Shown: positions 8,519-18,744, counted from the stretch's first letter. The stretch is DNA of 64,000 bases from Thermococcus eurythermalis (GCF_000769655.1 NZ_CP008887.1:1-64000); one strand, 5' to 3'. A program made the numbers and translations. The notes: a model not told the origin generated them from the letters alone.

Positions 8519-9097
8519 TCAGTCTTCGAGTATCGCAACCGCCCTGACCGGGCTCCCCGAGCCCCCTTCGATTTTCAGTGGAATGCCTATGAAAGTGAAC
8601 GTCTTTCCGATGAGCCGCTCAAGGCCTGTAGGATTGAGGCTCTCGAAGACAGGCACTTCAGCGGTCAGCAGGATTGTGTGGACGGTCTCATCGCCTATGC
8701 TCATCGCGTCGGTACCGACGGCCTTTGCTCCCTCAGCCACAAGGAACAGCGCCACCTCTGGTGAAAGCTCTCGCCCATCTGTAAGGAGGAGGACAATTTT
8801 CCCATAATAGCCAGAATCTGGCAGTTCGTCGAGCTTGATGGGCCCTTCGCCACCCCTTACGTCTATGACAAAGGCCTCGCCAACGAACTTCTCAAGGGGC
8901 ATCTCGTCCACGGTCTTCCCGCCGGGGACAAAGTGGGCAGGCGCGTCAACGTGCGTCCCGGAGTGCTCCCCAAGGCGGAGTGCGTTCATGTAGTAGCCGT
9001 CGCGCTCGATGAAGGCCCAGGGCCTCACCTTCACTTCGGGGTCGCCGGGGTACACCGGCGTGTCCTCGCTCAGGGGACGGGAGAGGTCAATTATCAT
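8519..9097 (-). CDS. Cyclase/kynurenine-formamidase-like metal-dependent hydrolase
   Basis: 192 aa. It begins [20 protein letters not shown] and has the [12 protein letters not shown] metal-binding motif near residue 46, the signature of the cyclase family (PF04199), which includes bacterial arylformamidase KynB. The true substrate in Thermococcales is not known, since a full kynurenine pathway is not expected. The start codon lies 53 bp from the divergent ahcY start. Confidence 0.8.
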   Translation of the reverse strand: MIIDLSRPLSEDTPVYPGDPEVKVRPWAFIERDGYYMNALRLGEHSGTHVDAPAHFVPGGKTVDEMPLEKFVGEAFVIDVRGGEGPIKLDELPDSGYYGKIVLLLTDGRELSPEVALFLVAEGAKAVGTDAMSIGDETVHTILLTAEVPVFESLNPTGLERLIGKTFTFIGIPLKIEGGSGSPVRAVAILED

Positions 9098-9150
9098 GGC
9101 AACACCAACCCTTTTTAACTCCAGAAATTAAAAACCCATCGGTGGTTGTT

Positions 9151-10416
9151 ATGGACTGCACGAAGGATTACTGCGTTAAAGACCTGAGCCTCGCCACCAG
9201 CGGCGAGAAGAAGATAGACTGGGTCTCGCGCTTCATGCCCGTCCTCCAGACGATAAGGAGGGAGTTCGAGAGGGAGAAGCCCTTCAAGGGCGTCAGGATC
9301 GCCACGACGCTCCACCTTGAGATGAAGACCGCCTTTCTGCTCCTGACACTTAAAGCAGGCGGTGCAGAGGTCTCCGCCGCGGCGAGCAACCCGCTTTCGA
9401 CCCAGGACGACGTTGTTGCCACCCTTGCCAAAGCAGGGGTCAAGGTCTACGCCATAAGGGGCGAGAGCAGGGAGCAGTACTACGAGTTTATGCACAAGGC
9501 CCTCGACATAAGGCCCAACATCATAATAGACGACGGCGCGGACATGGTCTCGACGGTTCTGAAGGAGAGGCCCGAGCTGATAGACGAAATATGGGGCGCG
9601 AGCGAGGAGACGACGACGGGAGTGATAAGGCTCCGCGCGATGGAGAAGGACGGCGTTCTGAAGTTCCCGATAATAGCGGTGAACGACAGCTATACCAAGT
9701 ACCTCTTCGACAACCGCTACGGCACGGGCCAGTCAACCTGGGACGGGATAATAAGGACGACCAACCTGCTCGTTGCTGGAAAGAACGTCGTCGTTGTGGG
9801 CTACGGGTGGTGCGGAAGGGGAATAGCGATGCGCGCTCGCGGACTGGGTGCGACGGTGATAGTCGTCGAGGTTGACCCGATTAGGGCCCTGGAGGCGAGA
9901 ATGGACGGCTTCCTCGTCATGGACATGAAGGAGGCCGCCAAAATCGGTGACATCTTCGTCACCTCAACCGGCAACATCAAGTGCATCAGGAGAGAGCACT
10001 TCGAGCTGATGAAGGATGGCGCGATAATGGCCAACGCGGGCCACTTCGACGTCGAGATATGGAAGCCTGACCTTGAGGGCCTCGCGGTTGAGATAAACGA
10101 GCCGAGGCCGAACATAAGGGAGTACAGGCTCGCGGACGGAAGGAGGCTCTACCTCCTCGCCGACGGAAGGCTCGTCAACTTAGCGGCCGCTGACGGGCAC
10201 CCCGCGGAGATTATGGACATGAGCTTCGCCCTCCAAGCAAAGGCGGCAGAGTACATCAAGGAAAACCGCGGGAAGCTCGGGCCGAAGGTCTACGTGCTCC
10301 CAAGGGAGATAGACGAGATGGTAGCTCGGATCAAGCTCGCCTCGATGGGGATAAAGATTGAGGAGCTCACCGAAGAGCAGAGGGAATACCTGGAGAGCTG
10401 GGAGCACGGGACATGA
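9151..10416 (+). CDS. ahcY: S-adenosyl-L-homocysteine hydrolase
   Basis: 421 aa. It converts S-adenosylhomocysteine to adenosine and homocysteine, removing the product inhibitor of methyltransferases. Visible are the substrate region [12 protein letters not shown] (about 125-135), [26 protein letters not shown] and the NAD-binding GYGWCGRG loop at 217-224. The ATG at 9151 has GGTGGT just upstream; a GTG three codons earlier falls inside that Shine-Dalgarno. A T-rich tract after the stop looks like its terminator. Confidence 0.95.
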   Translation: MDCTKDYCVKDLSLATSGEKKIDWVSRFMPVLQTIRREFEREKPFKGVRIATTLHLEMKTAFLLLTLKAGGAEVSAAASNPLSTQDDVVATLAKAGVKVYAIRGESREQYYEFMHKALDIRPNIIIDDGADMVSTVLKERPELIDEIWGASEETTTGVIRLRAMEKDGVLKFPIIAVNDSYTKYLFDNRYGTGQSTWDGIIRTTNLLVAGKNVVVVGYGWCGRGIAMRARGLGATVIVVEVDPIRALEARMDGFLVMDMKEAAKIGDIFVTSTGNIKCIRREHFELMKDGAIMANAGHFDVEIWKPDLEGLAVEINEPRPNIREYRLADGRRLYLLADGRLVNLAAADGHPAEIMDMSFALQAKAAEYIKENRGKLGPKVYVLPREIDEMVARIKLASMGIKIEELTEEQREYLESWEHGT

Positions 10417-10418
10417 GA

Positions 10419-10446
10419 CCCCTCTTTTTCTTTTATATTTTCCCTT
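10419..10446 (+). terminator. T-rich terminator after ahcY
   Basis: A pyrimidine tract with runs of T (CCTCTTTTTCTTTTATATTT) follows the ahcY stop, matching the oligo-T signals at which archaeal RNA polymerase stops. Confidence 0.5.
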
Positions 10447-10450
10447 CTCA

Positions 10451-10484
10451 AGCCTCGCCCTTCAGGGCAGGGAGGAGGTCAGAC
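10451..10484. mobile_element. Possible solo end hairpin of an IS200/IS605-type element
   Basis: The segment CCTCGCCCTTCAGGGCAGGG followed by GAGGAGGTCAG forms a GCCC-TTCA-GGGC hairpin. It resembles, from memory, the subterminal hairpins next to archaeal TnpB-type genes. No transposase or tnpB remnant is next to it, so it could be a relic end, a solo element or just a terminator for the convergent wtp operon. Confidence 0.3.
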
Positions 10485-10501
10485 AGCGCCGAAATCCATT
10501 A

Positions 10502-11536
10502 TTAAAAGACATGCAGCGCGCTCGCCTTGAAGCTGACGTAGATTTCTCTTCCCTTTGTTATCCCCATCTCCAGCATCGAGGAGCGGGTTATAAAGGCCCT
10601 CAGGCGCAGATTTCCAACCCTCAGATGAACCCTTACAAGCGGGCCAAGCTCTTCCACCAACTCGACCGTTGCCCTAAACTCGTTCCTCGCGGACGTCCTT
10701 ATCGGTTCGAGGGACAGAATTATATCCTCCGGCCTCAGACCGACGCGGACCCTCCCCCTCGCCTTCACCGGCAGTTCAATCTCAACGCCGTTCGCCCTCA
10801 GCTTCCTGCCCTCGGCTGTCCCCTCGATTATGTTCTCGAAGCCCAGGAACCGCGCAACCTCTTCGCTAGCTGGCTTTGAGAAGACCTCCTTCACGCTCCC
10901 GACCTGGACGAGTCTCCCGTTGAGCATCACGCCGACCCTGTCGCCCAGGCTCACCGCCTCCTCAAAGGAGTGGGTGACGTGTAGGGCTGTAAAGCCGAGC
11001 TCTTCCCTCCAGCGCTTCATCTCGCCGATGAGCCGGGAGCGGGTCTGGACGTCGAGGTTGGCAAAGGGCTCGTCGAGAAGGATCAGCGGAGGCTCGACCG
11101 CAAGCGCCCTCGCGAGCGCAACCCTCTGCTGCTCCCCGCCGCTGAGCGTCTTCGGCTTTCTGTGGAGAAGGTGCTCTATCCCGAGAACCTTTGAGATTTC
11201 CCTTACCTTTCGCTCGATTTCAACCTTCGGGACTTTCCTGACTTTGAGGCCAAAGGCGATGTTGTCGTAAACGCTCATGTTCGGAAAGAGGGCGTAGTTC
11301 TGGGGGACGTAGGCCAAGCCGCGCTTTTCGGGCGGCAAGTCCGTGACGTCCCGACCGTTGAGGTAGACCCGCCCGGAGTCGGGCTCTATTATGCCGGCGA
11401 TTATCTCAAGGAGGACTGTCTTTCCAGCACCGCTCGGGCCGAGGATTACGAAGTGCTCACCCTCGTTTACCTCGAAGCTTATCTCCCTCAGCCGGAACTC
11501 CTTCCAGTCCTTGGAGATTCCCTCAGCCCGGAGCAT
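10502..11536 (-). CDS. wtpC: Tungstate/molybdate ABC transporter ATP-binding protein
   Basis: 344 aa. It powers uptake of tungstate for the tungsten-pterin oxidoreductases of Thermococcales. Walker A GPSGAGKT at 33-40, signature LSGGEQQ at 131-137 and Walker B LLDEP at 153-157 are all intact; the C-terminal 120 residues form a MOP/TOBE-like regulatory domain ([13 protein letters not shown]). Its Shine-Dalgarno lies in the end of the upstream TOPRIM gene, 4 bp away, so it is transcribed through the inserted cassette that separates it from wtpB. Confidence 0.88.
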   Translation of the reverse strand: MLRAEGISKDWKEFRLREISFEVNEGEHFVILGPSGAGKTVLLEIIAGIIEPDSGRVYLNGRDVTDLPPEKRGLAYVPQNYALFPNMSVYDNIAFGLKVRKVPKVEIERKVREISKVLGIEHLLHRKPKTLSGGEQQRVALARALAVEPPLILLDEPFANLDVQTRSRLIGEMKRWREELGFTALHVTHSFEEAVSLGDRVGVMLNGRLVQVGSVKEVFSKPASEEVARFLGFENIIEGTAEGRKLRANGVEIELPVKARGRVRVGLRPEDIILSLEPIRTSARNEFRATVELVEELGPLVRVHLRVGNLRLRAFITRSSMLEMGITKGREIYVSFKASALHVF

Positions 11537-11540
11537 GACA

Positions 11541-12254
11541 TCACCCTGTTATTCTGTCGAGGAATTCTTTTAGACCAGATTCTCTGAGAAGCCCCTCTAT
11601 AAGTTCTGGTTTTTCATTGATCAGTTTTTCAACAAATTTTCTATAAAGTCCAGACATTGAGTCTCCATCATAGTCTTTGGCAATAGCGAGAACATGCATA
11701 ACGTCCTTGGGCTTGAGTCTTCTTTGAGCATCTTCTTTAAGCTGATTCAATGAACGTTCAAACTGCGATAACGTGCTCTCCTTTTCTGCGAGCGCTGTGA
11801 GCAAGAGTTCAAGTTCCTTCTTTCTCTCGATGTTGGGATTGTGAATGCTTATATTCCCAAGGCCAAATGGTATAATCTCAATCTCCCCAACCCACAGGGA
11901 ATCTTCTTTTACAACTGGATAAAACTGTCTGAGGGAACTTTTTGCCCACTCCATAATATCCCGGGTGGTATCTATATCCCTTGCCACTCCAACTTTATGG
12001 AGTCCTACCCTATGAAAATTTGCCCACAAAAGTATGTTTTTAAGAATTCGTTTCATTCTGTTTTTGTCTTGGGCATTAATAAGAGCGATAACAGTGTTCT
12101 CTCTTTTGAATGTGATAGGAGGCAAATTAAGTTTAGTTTTGCTAAACCCCTCTATTTCAACTTTCTCCTTTTTAAAACCATAAATATTCTCGATTAAAGT
12201 TTCAAAGAAGGCCTTGTCTGTGGATCCTTCAATGAGTAATAAGTTGAGTTTCAT
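11541..12254 (-). CDS. TOPRIM-domain (DUF3226-like) protein of two-gene cassette
   Basis: 237 aa. It opens [18 protein letters not shown], a TOPRIM first motif with E9 and D13; a second acidic motif [10 protein letters not shown] places D93 and D95 as the DxD pair. The domain resembles DUF3226/OLD-type TOPRIM nucleases, followed by an all-helical C-terminus. It starts 4 bp after the AAA ATPase stop, so the two are one operon. The coding sequence is AT-rich compared with the wtp genes around it. Predicted to be a metal-dependent nuclease effector governed by the ATPase; this function is inferred. Confidence 0.72.
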   Translation of the reverse strand: MKLNLLLIEGSTDKAFFETLIENIYGFKKEKVEIEGFSKTKLNLPPITFKRENTVIALINAQDKNRMKRILKNILLWANFHRVGLHKVGVARDIDTTRDIMEWAKSSLRQFYPVVKEDSLWVGEIEIIPFGLGNISIHNPNIERKKELELLLTALAEKESTLSQFERSLNQLKEDAQRRLKPKDVMHVLAIAKDYDGDSMSGLYRKFVEKLINEKPELIEGLLRESGLKEFLDRITG

Positions 12255-12258
12255 TGGA

Positions 12259-13335
12259 TCACCCCCTTAGATCAATCCCAAGATCTTCTCTTAATTCTTT
12301 AGCGTTTTCAAACGTCTCAATACTATGTGTTAGCTTTCCATTTTCACGCTTCATGTAAATAACCCTGCCGTTAATTCCCATCCTGATGCCCTCTTCAAGT
12401 AGCATGTCTATAAGCTCAAGGCTGTGAGTTGTGAGGAATACTTGAACGTTGTTTTTCAGTGAGCCTTCAAGAAGGGTTCTTACCATTGCCCTCAAGGATG
12501 CAAGGTGATGGAAAGCCTCTGCGGAATCAATGAGAAGATAACCATTTTTCATTGAGGATACAAGAAATGCAGTTGCAGAGAGGAATTTAAATCCGTCTCC
12601 CATGCTGTAATATGGGATGCTCTTAGGAGCATGTTTTATGTCGACGTACATCAAAACACCATTTTCTTCATGAACTGGACTTAGTCCCTCAACATCTGGG
12701 TAAGCCCTTCTGATTAAATCGAGGGCAATGGAGTATGCTCTAACTTTAAAAGCTTTTGAAAAAACTGTCTCAATAAACCCTGGTGTGACCATATCGTATG
12801 GAGTTACAAACTCGACGGGAAGCTCAACGGGGTATGGCTCATCTTCAGAAGTCATTACGGTCATATTACCACTACCAGAAACCAGTACCATGGCGTTGCG
12901 CTGAAGGGGGCCAGCTTTAATCTGAAGAGAAATTGCTTCAACAGATTCAGATAGCATGTTCTTCAGAGTTTCGGTGTCAAGTTTAAGTTTGGACTTAGTT
13001 TCCATTAACTGGGTCAGATTGCCAGGATGCATGATAGTAACAACGAATGGAACACCGCCAGCAATAAATTTTAGCTCAATTGGGATCTGAGAGTTTGTAA
13101 AAAGAGAGTACAGCGATGTGTGCCCAACCCAGCCTCTCCACTTCAACACATGGCCGAAGATAGCCTTTAACTGAGTGGGATCTCGATTTGCGGCACTAAG
13201 AGCGATAGCAATTGCTTCGAGAACTGATGATTTTCCAACGTTATTCCTGCCTACGAAGACGTTAACCTGCCCAAAATTTTCAAGATCCAAGCTCTTAATT
13301 CCTCTAAAGTTTTTAATTGACAATGAAGTGATCAT
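12259..13335 (-). CDS. OLD/AriA-like AAA (ABC-type) ATPase of two-gene cassette
   Basis: 358 aa. MITSLSIKNFRGIKSLDLENFGQVNVFVGRNNVGKS gives the Smc/RecF-type N-terminus with Walker A GRNNVGKS at 29-36. The C-terminal half has SMGDGFKFLSATAF as a degenerate signature (244-256), Walker B YLLID at 266-270 with E273 and H-loop TTHS at 302-305. The residue right after the Walker B Asp is Ser instead of the usual Glu. The ATG at 13335 has AGGTGG seven bases upstream, better than the in-frame GTG at 13344. It sits directly between wtpB and the TOPRIM gene. Sampled 60-bp GC about 35 percent against about 58 percent in wtpB. Confidence 0.75.
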   Translation of the reverse strand: MITSLSIKNFRGIKSLDLENFGQVNVFVGRNNVGKSSVLEAIAIALSAANRDPTQLKAIFGHVLKWRGWVGHTSLYSLFTNSQIPIELKFIAGGVPFVVTIMHPGNLTQLMETKSKLKLDTETLKNMLSESVEAISLQIKAGPLQRNAMVLVSGSGNMTVMTSEDEPYPVELPVEFVTPYDMVTPGFIETVFSKAFKVRAYSIALDLIRRAYPDVEGLSPVHEENGVLMYVDIKHAPKSIPYYSMGDGFKFLSATAFLVSSMKNGYLLIDSAEAFHHLASLRAMVRTLLEGSLKNNVQVFLTTHSLELIDMLLEEGIRMGINGRVIYMKRENGKLTHSIETFENAKELREDLGIDLRG

Positions 13336-13381
13336 GGCAACCACCTAAGTCGATATTGTCAGTACCTCTTAAAGCCTTTAT

Positions 13382-14125
13382 TCACTCAACCTTCCTCCCG
13401 ACGAGCCACCTTAAGAGGACGAATATAACAAGGCTGATTGCGACCATTATGACGGAGATAGGTCTTGAGGCCCTGAGGCCGTAGTTGTTGAAGTACTCCA
13501 TTATCAGAACCTGGGCGGTCTTGGGGTAGTAGGCAACGATGAGGATTGCCCCAACTTCGCTTATCGCCCTCGCCCACGTCATTATCACACCGCTCGCCAC
13601 GCTGGGGAACGCTATCGGAAGGGAGACAGAGAAGAAGACCCTCAGCCGGGAAGCCCCGAGGGTTCTGGCAACGGCTTCGACTTTCTCATCAACTGCAAGA
13701 AAACCGTCGCGCGCGGCGTTGACCGTGAACGGGGCCGATACAAAGAGCATTGCCGCGATTATGCCCGCGTAGCTGTCGAGAATTGCACTCGAAAACGTGA
13801 CGAGGAGCATTATGCCGACGACCGAGTGCGGGATAACGATTGGAACATCAACCAGGGCCTGGACGAGGCTCTTTCCGGGAAATTCCTTTCTCGCCAGGAC
13901 GTAGCCCAGGGGGACGCCGAAGAGGAGGGCTATTAGAGCGGTCGCCGTCGCGGTTAGAAGGGAGTTTCGAAGGGCCTCAATGACGTAAGGGTCGTGGAGG
14001 GTCTTTACGAGCATCTCCCAGTCCATGAGCTGTTTGGCGAAGATGATAACCAGAGGCAGGGCTATGTAGGCGATTAGAAAGCTTCCCAGCGACGCGAAGA
14101 GGTATAGAGTGTAGTCCCTTCTCAT
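13382..14125 (-). CDS. wtpB: Tungstate/molybdate ABC transporter permease
   Basis: 247 aa with about six membrane helices. The cytoplasmic EAA loop [21 protein letters not shown] contacts the ATPase. It closely matches ModB/WtpB-type permeases. It follows wtpA by 36 bp on the same strand; wtpC comes only after the two-gene insertion. Confidence 0.9.
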   Translation of the reverse strand: MRRDYTLYLFASLGSFLIAYIALPLVIIFAKQLMDWEMLVKTLHDPYVIEALRNSLLTATATALIALLFGVPLGYVLARKEFPGKSLVQALVDVPIVIPHSVVGIMLLVTFSSAILDSYAGIIAAMLFVSAPFTVNAARDGFLAVDEKVEAVARTLGASRLRVFFSVSLPIAFPSVASGVIMTWARAISEVGAILIVAYYPKTAQVLIMEYFNNYGLRASRPISVIMVAISLVIFVLLRWLVGRKVE

Positions 14126-14161
14126 GGCGCTCCCCCTAAAATTGGAAGGGAAGATAAAAGC

Positions 14162-15244
<1,083 letters not shown>

Positions 15245-15275
15245 TTAACGGCAAATAGAAATGTTTTCACCGGGC

Positions 15276-15851
15276 TCACTTTGACCCATAGCTGCCTTCG
15301 CGAAACAGCTTCCCCCTCATTTCCACGAGCCCCTCAACGATGTCCTTGAAGTACTCATAGAGCTCGCTCTTCCTAAGCTTATCAACCGTCCCCCAGAACT
15401 CGTCGAGGTTCCTGACGCCGGCCCTCTCATACTCGAACGCCTGAACCAGCATCTCCAGCCTGTCCACGAACTTCACGAGCCTGCCTTCGAGACTGAGCTC
15501 CGCCTCATACTCCCTGAAGAGGCCGAGGTATTCTTCCGCTCTGCCAGTGACCCTCAGCATGTCCTCAAGCGCTCTGACCTCGCCCCCGACCTTGTCGAAG
15601 TATTTCTGGGCCGGCATCGGGATGTCGGTTATCCTCGCCTCTCCGACGTCGTGGAGGAGGGCTATCTTCAGGGCCTTTTCAACGTCTATTTCAATCCCCC
15701 TGGCCTTGAGCTCGTCGGCGAGGAACAGCGTAATAAGGGCCACGCGGTAGCCGTGCTCCGCCACGCTCTCCGGATTGGGGACTCCCCTGAGGAGCCACCC
15801 CGCCCTCGGAAACCTCTTCAGGTTGCCGAGCTCTAAAAACAGCTCCAGCAT
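15276..15851 (-). CDS. HD-domain phosphohydrolase (YfbR/HDDC2-like)
   Basis: 191 aa. Metal ligands are visible as H of VAEHGYRVA, LLHDVGEA (the HD pair) and the later VKFVDRLEML, the pattern of HDDC2/YfbR 5'-deoxynucleotidases. An upstream ATG two codons earlier touches the GGAGG sequence, so the second ATG at 15851 with 7-bp spacing is preferred. Probably nucleotide housecleaning; substrate not visible. It follows the small OB-like gene closely on the same strand. Confidence 0.78.
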   Translation of the reverse strand: MLELFLELGNLKRFPRAGWLLRGVPNPESVAEHGYRVALITLFLADELKARGIEIDVEKALKIALLHDVGEARITDIPMPAQKYFDKVGGEVRALEDMLRVTGRAEEYLGLFREYEAELSLEGRLVKFVDRLEMLVQAFEYERAGVRNLDEFWGTVDKLRKSELYEYFKDIVEGLVEMRGKLFREGSYGSK

Positions 15852-15853
15852 GG

Positions 15854-16162
15854 TCATTCCTCCGTCGTGAAGAGTGCCTTTTCAGTCTCAATCGCAGTCG
15901 CGATGATTGCATCGCCGAGGAAGCGGCCGTAGACCTTCACCATATCTCCCTTCCCGATGCACGGGCTGCCAGCGAAGTCAACCCGAATTCCGTGAATCCT
16001 GAAGGTCGTCCTCCAGCTCGGGAGCTCCATCGGCAGGAACTCCACAACGGGCTTGTCCTCTATTTCTCCTTCAAGGACGATGTTCTTGCCCCTGAGCTTT
16101 CCGTTGAGCTCACCGGGGGTTACGACGTAGTAATAGTGATGACCCAGCTTGACCCGCTTCAT
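15854..16162 (-). CDS. Small OB-fold-like nucleic-acid-binding protein
   Basis: 102 aa. The pattern NIVLEGEIEDKPVVEFLP, TFRIHGIRVDFAG, GDMVKVYGRFLGDAIIATAIE is a five-strand OB fold with the last strand typical of tRNA_anti-like domains. The ATG at 16162 has GGTGATTGGT upstream; the much longer in-frame opening runs antisense through the GTPase gene and is rejected. Coupled to the HD gene downstream. Specific function unknown. Confidence 0.65.
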   Translation of the reverse strand: MKRVKLGHHYYYVVTPGELNGKLRGKNIVLEGEIEDKPVVEFLPMELPSWRTTFRIHGIRVDFAGSPCIGKGDMVKVYGRFLGDAIIATAIETEKALFTTEE

Positions 16163-16211
16163 ACCAATCACCTTTAAACCCCACCGCTGAGGTTGGTTAT
16201 GGGGTGATGAA

Positions 16212-16769
16212 ATGATAAAGGTTGCGATAATCGGTGCAGAGAACGTTGGGAAATCAACCCTCATGAACGCCCTCATAGGTGGTAAGGTGAGCGAGGTAGA
16301 GAACCTGCCGGGGACTACAAAGGGGCTTGTACGGAGGAGGTTCGGCAAGCTGAAGATACCAAAGGGCATGAAGAACCCCCTCGGAGGTGCAGACGAGTTC
16401 GTGCTAATTGACACTGCTGGACTCTTCGACCCCAAGCTCGAACTGCGCGGGAAGGTGCTCAGCGAGGAGAAGTTCAAGGAGCTGATAGACGAGATAGTAT
16501 CGGCGGACATGATAATCCACATGGTCGACGCGACGGTTGGTCTGCACAGGGGAATGGAGAAGCTCCACCACATGCTCAAAATGCGCTACGACAAGCCGAT
16601 AATAGTGGTAATAAACAAGATTGACCTCGTCCCGAGAAAGCGCGTGGAGGAGCTTAAGGAAGTCATAAAGAAGAGGCTTGAGCAGGAGCCCTTAGCTTTA
16701 TCGCTCGTCACCTACGAGGGCTTCAACGAGCTCCTTGAGAGGATTGCCCACATGGCGATGTACGTCTGA
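16212..16769 (+). CDS. Era-like small GTPase
   Basis: 185 aa, a bare G domain. G1 GAENVGKST (about 8-16), G2 region LPGTTKG, G3 DTAGLFD, G4 NKIDLV near residue 137 are all intact. TRAFAC-class Era/Der-type proteins assist ribosome or RNA maturation in bacteria, but this archaeal single-domain form has no attached RNA-binding part and its partner is unknown. Good GGGGTGATGAA ribosome site. Confidence 0.85.
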   Translation: MIKVAIIGAENVGKSTLMNALIGGKVSEVENLPGTTKGLVRRRFGKLKIPKGMKNPLGGADEFVLIDTAGLFDPKLELRGKVLSEEKFKELIDEIVSADMIIHMVDATVGLHRGMEKLHHMLKMRYDKPIIVVINKIDLVPRKRVEELKEVIKKRLEQEPLALSLVTYEGFNELLERIAHMAMYV

Positions 16770-16776
16770 CTACTCT

Positions 16777-17202
16777 TCAATACTCCTCGGGAAACTCCGG
16801 GCAGGGGCATACCATAACGTAGACCTTCCTGTGCCTCGGCCCGTCGAGCTCAACGAAGAGAATCCTCTGCCACGTCCCGAGGTAGAGCTCGGCCTGGTCT
16901 ATGGGGACGACGACCTCAGGGTTCAGGAAGATGCTCGCCCTTATGTGGGCGTGGGCGTTGCTGTCGATCCTGTCGTGGGAATAGCCAGCCCCCCTCGGCA
17001 CGAGCTCGGCCATCTTGGCCTTGATGTCCTCTATAAGTCCTTTCTCATACTCGTTTATGAGGAGGCCCGTCGTCGTGTGGTGGGTGAAGACGACGGCTAT
17101 TCCGTGCTTCACCTTGGAGCGGTAGACGAGCCTCTGAACCTCGTCCGTTATGTCGATAATCTGGACGCGCTCCTTCGTGTCAATGGTTATCTCATAGAGC
17201 AT
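16777..17202 (-). CDS. YjbQ/UPF0047 family protein
   Basis: 141 aa. Conserved signatures FTHHTTTGLLINEYE, NAHAHIRASIF and LGTWQRILFVELDGPRHRKVYV identify the YjbQ family, a small beta-rich protein with weak thiamin-phosphate-synthase-like activity reported for some members. I take the ATG at 17202 because the two earlier in-frame starts lie in or next to the GGGGTG ribosome site. Convergent with the GTPase. Confidence 0.88.
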   Translation of the reverse strand: MLYEITIDTKERVQIIDITDEVQRLVYRSKVKHGIAVVFTHHTTTGLLINEYEKGLIEDIKAKMAELVPRGAGYSHDRIDSNAHAHIRASIFLNPEVVVPIDQAELYLGTWQRILFVELDGPRHRKVYVMVCPCPEFPEEY

Positions 17203-17207
17203 AACCA

Positions 17208-17489
17208 TCACCCCAACTGAGAGAGGAGCTTTCTGAGCAGGGCCTCGACCTCAAGGTTCTCTTTGAACGCAACCGCCCTTAAAACTACCGCAGTCTCGTA
17301 GGCGTCGAGGAGTTTAGAGTTGCCGGACAGAACCTCGGACTTGAGGAGAGAGTAAACTTCCTCAACGGCGTCTTTAAACAGCGCCTCGCTGGAGTACAAA
17401 TCCTCCCTGACCAGGAGGGAAGAGATGAGGTCTCTGAGGAAGTCAATCCTGTTCTCCCGCTTTCTCCTGGGTAATCCTAGCCTTTCCAT
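17208..17489 (-). CDS. Small all-helical protein of unknown function
   Basis: 93 aa, mostly amphipathic helix (FLRDLISSLLVREDLYSSEALFKDAVEEVYSLLKSEV). It overlaps the end of the upstream helical-repeat gene by 47 bp, so the two are translationally linked and probably act together. No family recognised. Confidence 0.6.
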   Translation of the reverse strand: MERLGLPRRKRENRIDFLRDLISSLLVREDLYSSEALFKDAVEEVYSLLKSEVLSGNSKLLDAYETAVVLRAVAFKENLEVEALLRKLLSQLG

Positions 17490-18744
17490 TTCTCAACCCC
17501 TCTAACTCTTTGTTGAGAGCCTTTACAAGTATCTCCGACATAAGCAGGGACGCAAAGCGCCCCTCTCTGACCTCAAGGGCCGTGTCTATGGCCTTCTCGA
17601 CCTCGCCGAGCTTTAAGTAGTGGTGCGCCACGTCGGCCATGACGAGGGAGCGGAGCTTCTGGTTCTGGAGGGAGAGGCCAATTCTCCTAGCGGACTCGAC
17701 GTCGCCGATTAGGACGTAGAAGCGAGCCACCTTCGTCCACACTTCCTCCAGGCGAACAAAGCGGGCTATCGTGTTTACAATGCCCCTTTTATCCGGCGTT
17801 GGTTCCTCCAGTATGCGGTTCATTAATGCCCTGCCCACCAGCAGAGCTTCCTCTGCATTCAGGGCACCAAGAAATTCTGGAAGAGCTGAGGGATTCTTGT
17901 CGAGGACGTCAAGGGCGACGGCCTCAAACAGGCTCTCATCACCGAACTTCCTGAGCATCTGTGCGGCCAGAGAACCCCTTCCGGCCAGCGCAAGGACTGT
18001 GGCGACCTCGAGTGCAAGGTTCTCGTCGAACTTCTGAGAAAGCTCTTCCGCCAGTGCCGTGAAGGAGTCAACGTAGTTCTCCACGACGCCGAGTTCGCTG
18101 AGGCTGAAGGCGAGCTCCTTAAAGGCCTGCTTCGCCCACTCCCGGGAACCCATATCCCTGATAGCCGAAAAAGCACCACTGTAGCTTCCAAGTGTGACGA
18201 ACGCCTTCGAAAGCTCGAAGAGGGCCTTCGAACGGTAGGGCTCATCTGTGATGTACTCAAGGGCTAGCTTCATCTTTCTGAGCCTGTAGGCGGTCTTAAT
18301 CGGGTTCACTTCGAGGGAGCGCGAAATTCCCCTGACGATGGAGACCAGGGTCGTCTGCCGCAGGACATCGTCTCCTATTTCCACAGCGAATGATATTGCC
18401 TCCCCGATGTCCCCAAGGCCAAGGAGGGCCAGAGAGGCCGTTTTGAGGAGCTCGTCCCTCTGTGGAGGGGCCAGACTGCGCGACTCGGAGAGAACCCTCA
18501 CGAACACGCGCCGGTAGGCTTTAATCCGCACCCTGCCCATCGAGACGCCTATCGAGAGAAGGGCTTTCAGCATTCCAAACGGGTCGTCTATTGATGCCAG
18601 AGACTCGAAGGCCTTGAGAAAAGCCTGTTTGTAGAGGGGGTGAGACTTTCTGGCGAGCTCCTCACCTATTTTGGCGTAAGTAACGGCCTTAACGTAGGGG
18701 TCTGGAATCTCGCCGGCTGATTTAAGTATCTCGGCAACCAGCAT
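17443..18744 (-). CDS. Helical-repeat (TPR/PPR-like) protein
   Basis: 433 aa composed of paired-helix repeats of about 35 residues (YVKAVTYAKIGEELARKS; LEYITDEPYRSKALFELSKAF; GDVESARRIGLSLQNQKLRSLVMADVAHHYLKLGEVEKAI). Such solenoids are protein-binding scaffolds. The ATG at 18744 has GGTGATGGTC directly upstream. No enzymatic motif is visible, and the partner is likely encoded by the overlapping 93-aa gene. Confidence 0.72.
   Translation of the reverse strand: MLVAEILKSAGEIPDPYVKAVTYAKIGEELARKSHPLYKQAFLKAFESLASIDDPFGMLKALLSIGVSMGRVRIKAYRRVFVRVLSESRSLAPPQRDELLKTASLALLGLGDIGEAISFAVEIGDDVLRQTTLVSIVRGISRSLEVNPIKTAYRLRKMKLALEYITDEPYRSKALFELSKAFVTLGSYSGAFSAIRDMGSREWAKQAFKELAFSLSELGVVENYVDSFTALAEELSQKFDENLALEVATVLALAGRGSLAAQMLRKFGDESLFEAVALDVLDKNPSALPEFLGALNAEEALLVGRALMNRILEEPTPDKRGIVNTIARFVRLEEVWTKVARFYVLIGDVESARRIGLSLQNQKLRSLVMADVAHHYLKLGEVEKAIDTALEVREGRFASLLMSEILVKALNKELEGLRNGKARITQEKAGEQD

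Noticed and set aside
15854-16579. 241-codon minus-strand frame containing the small OB-like gene
   Set aside because: Its first 139 codons are antisense to the GTPase; only the part from 16162 has a ribosome site and protein-like pattern.
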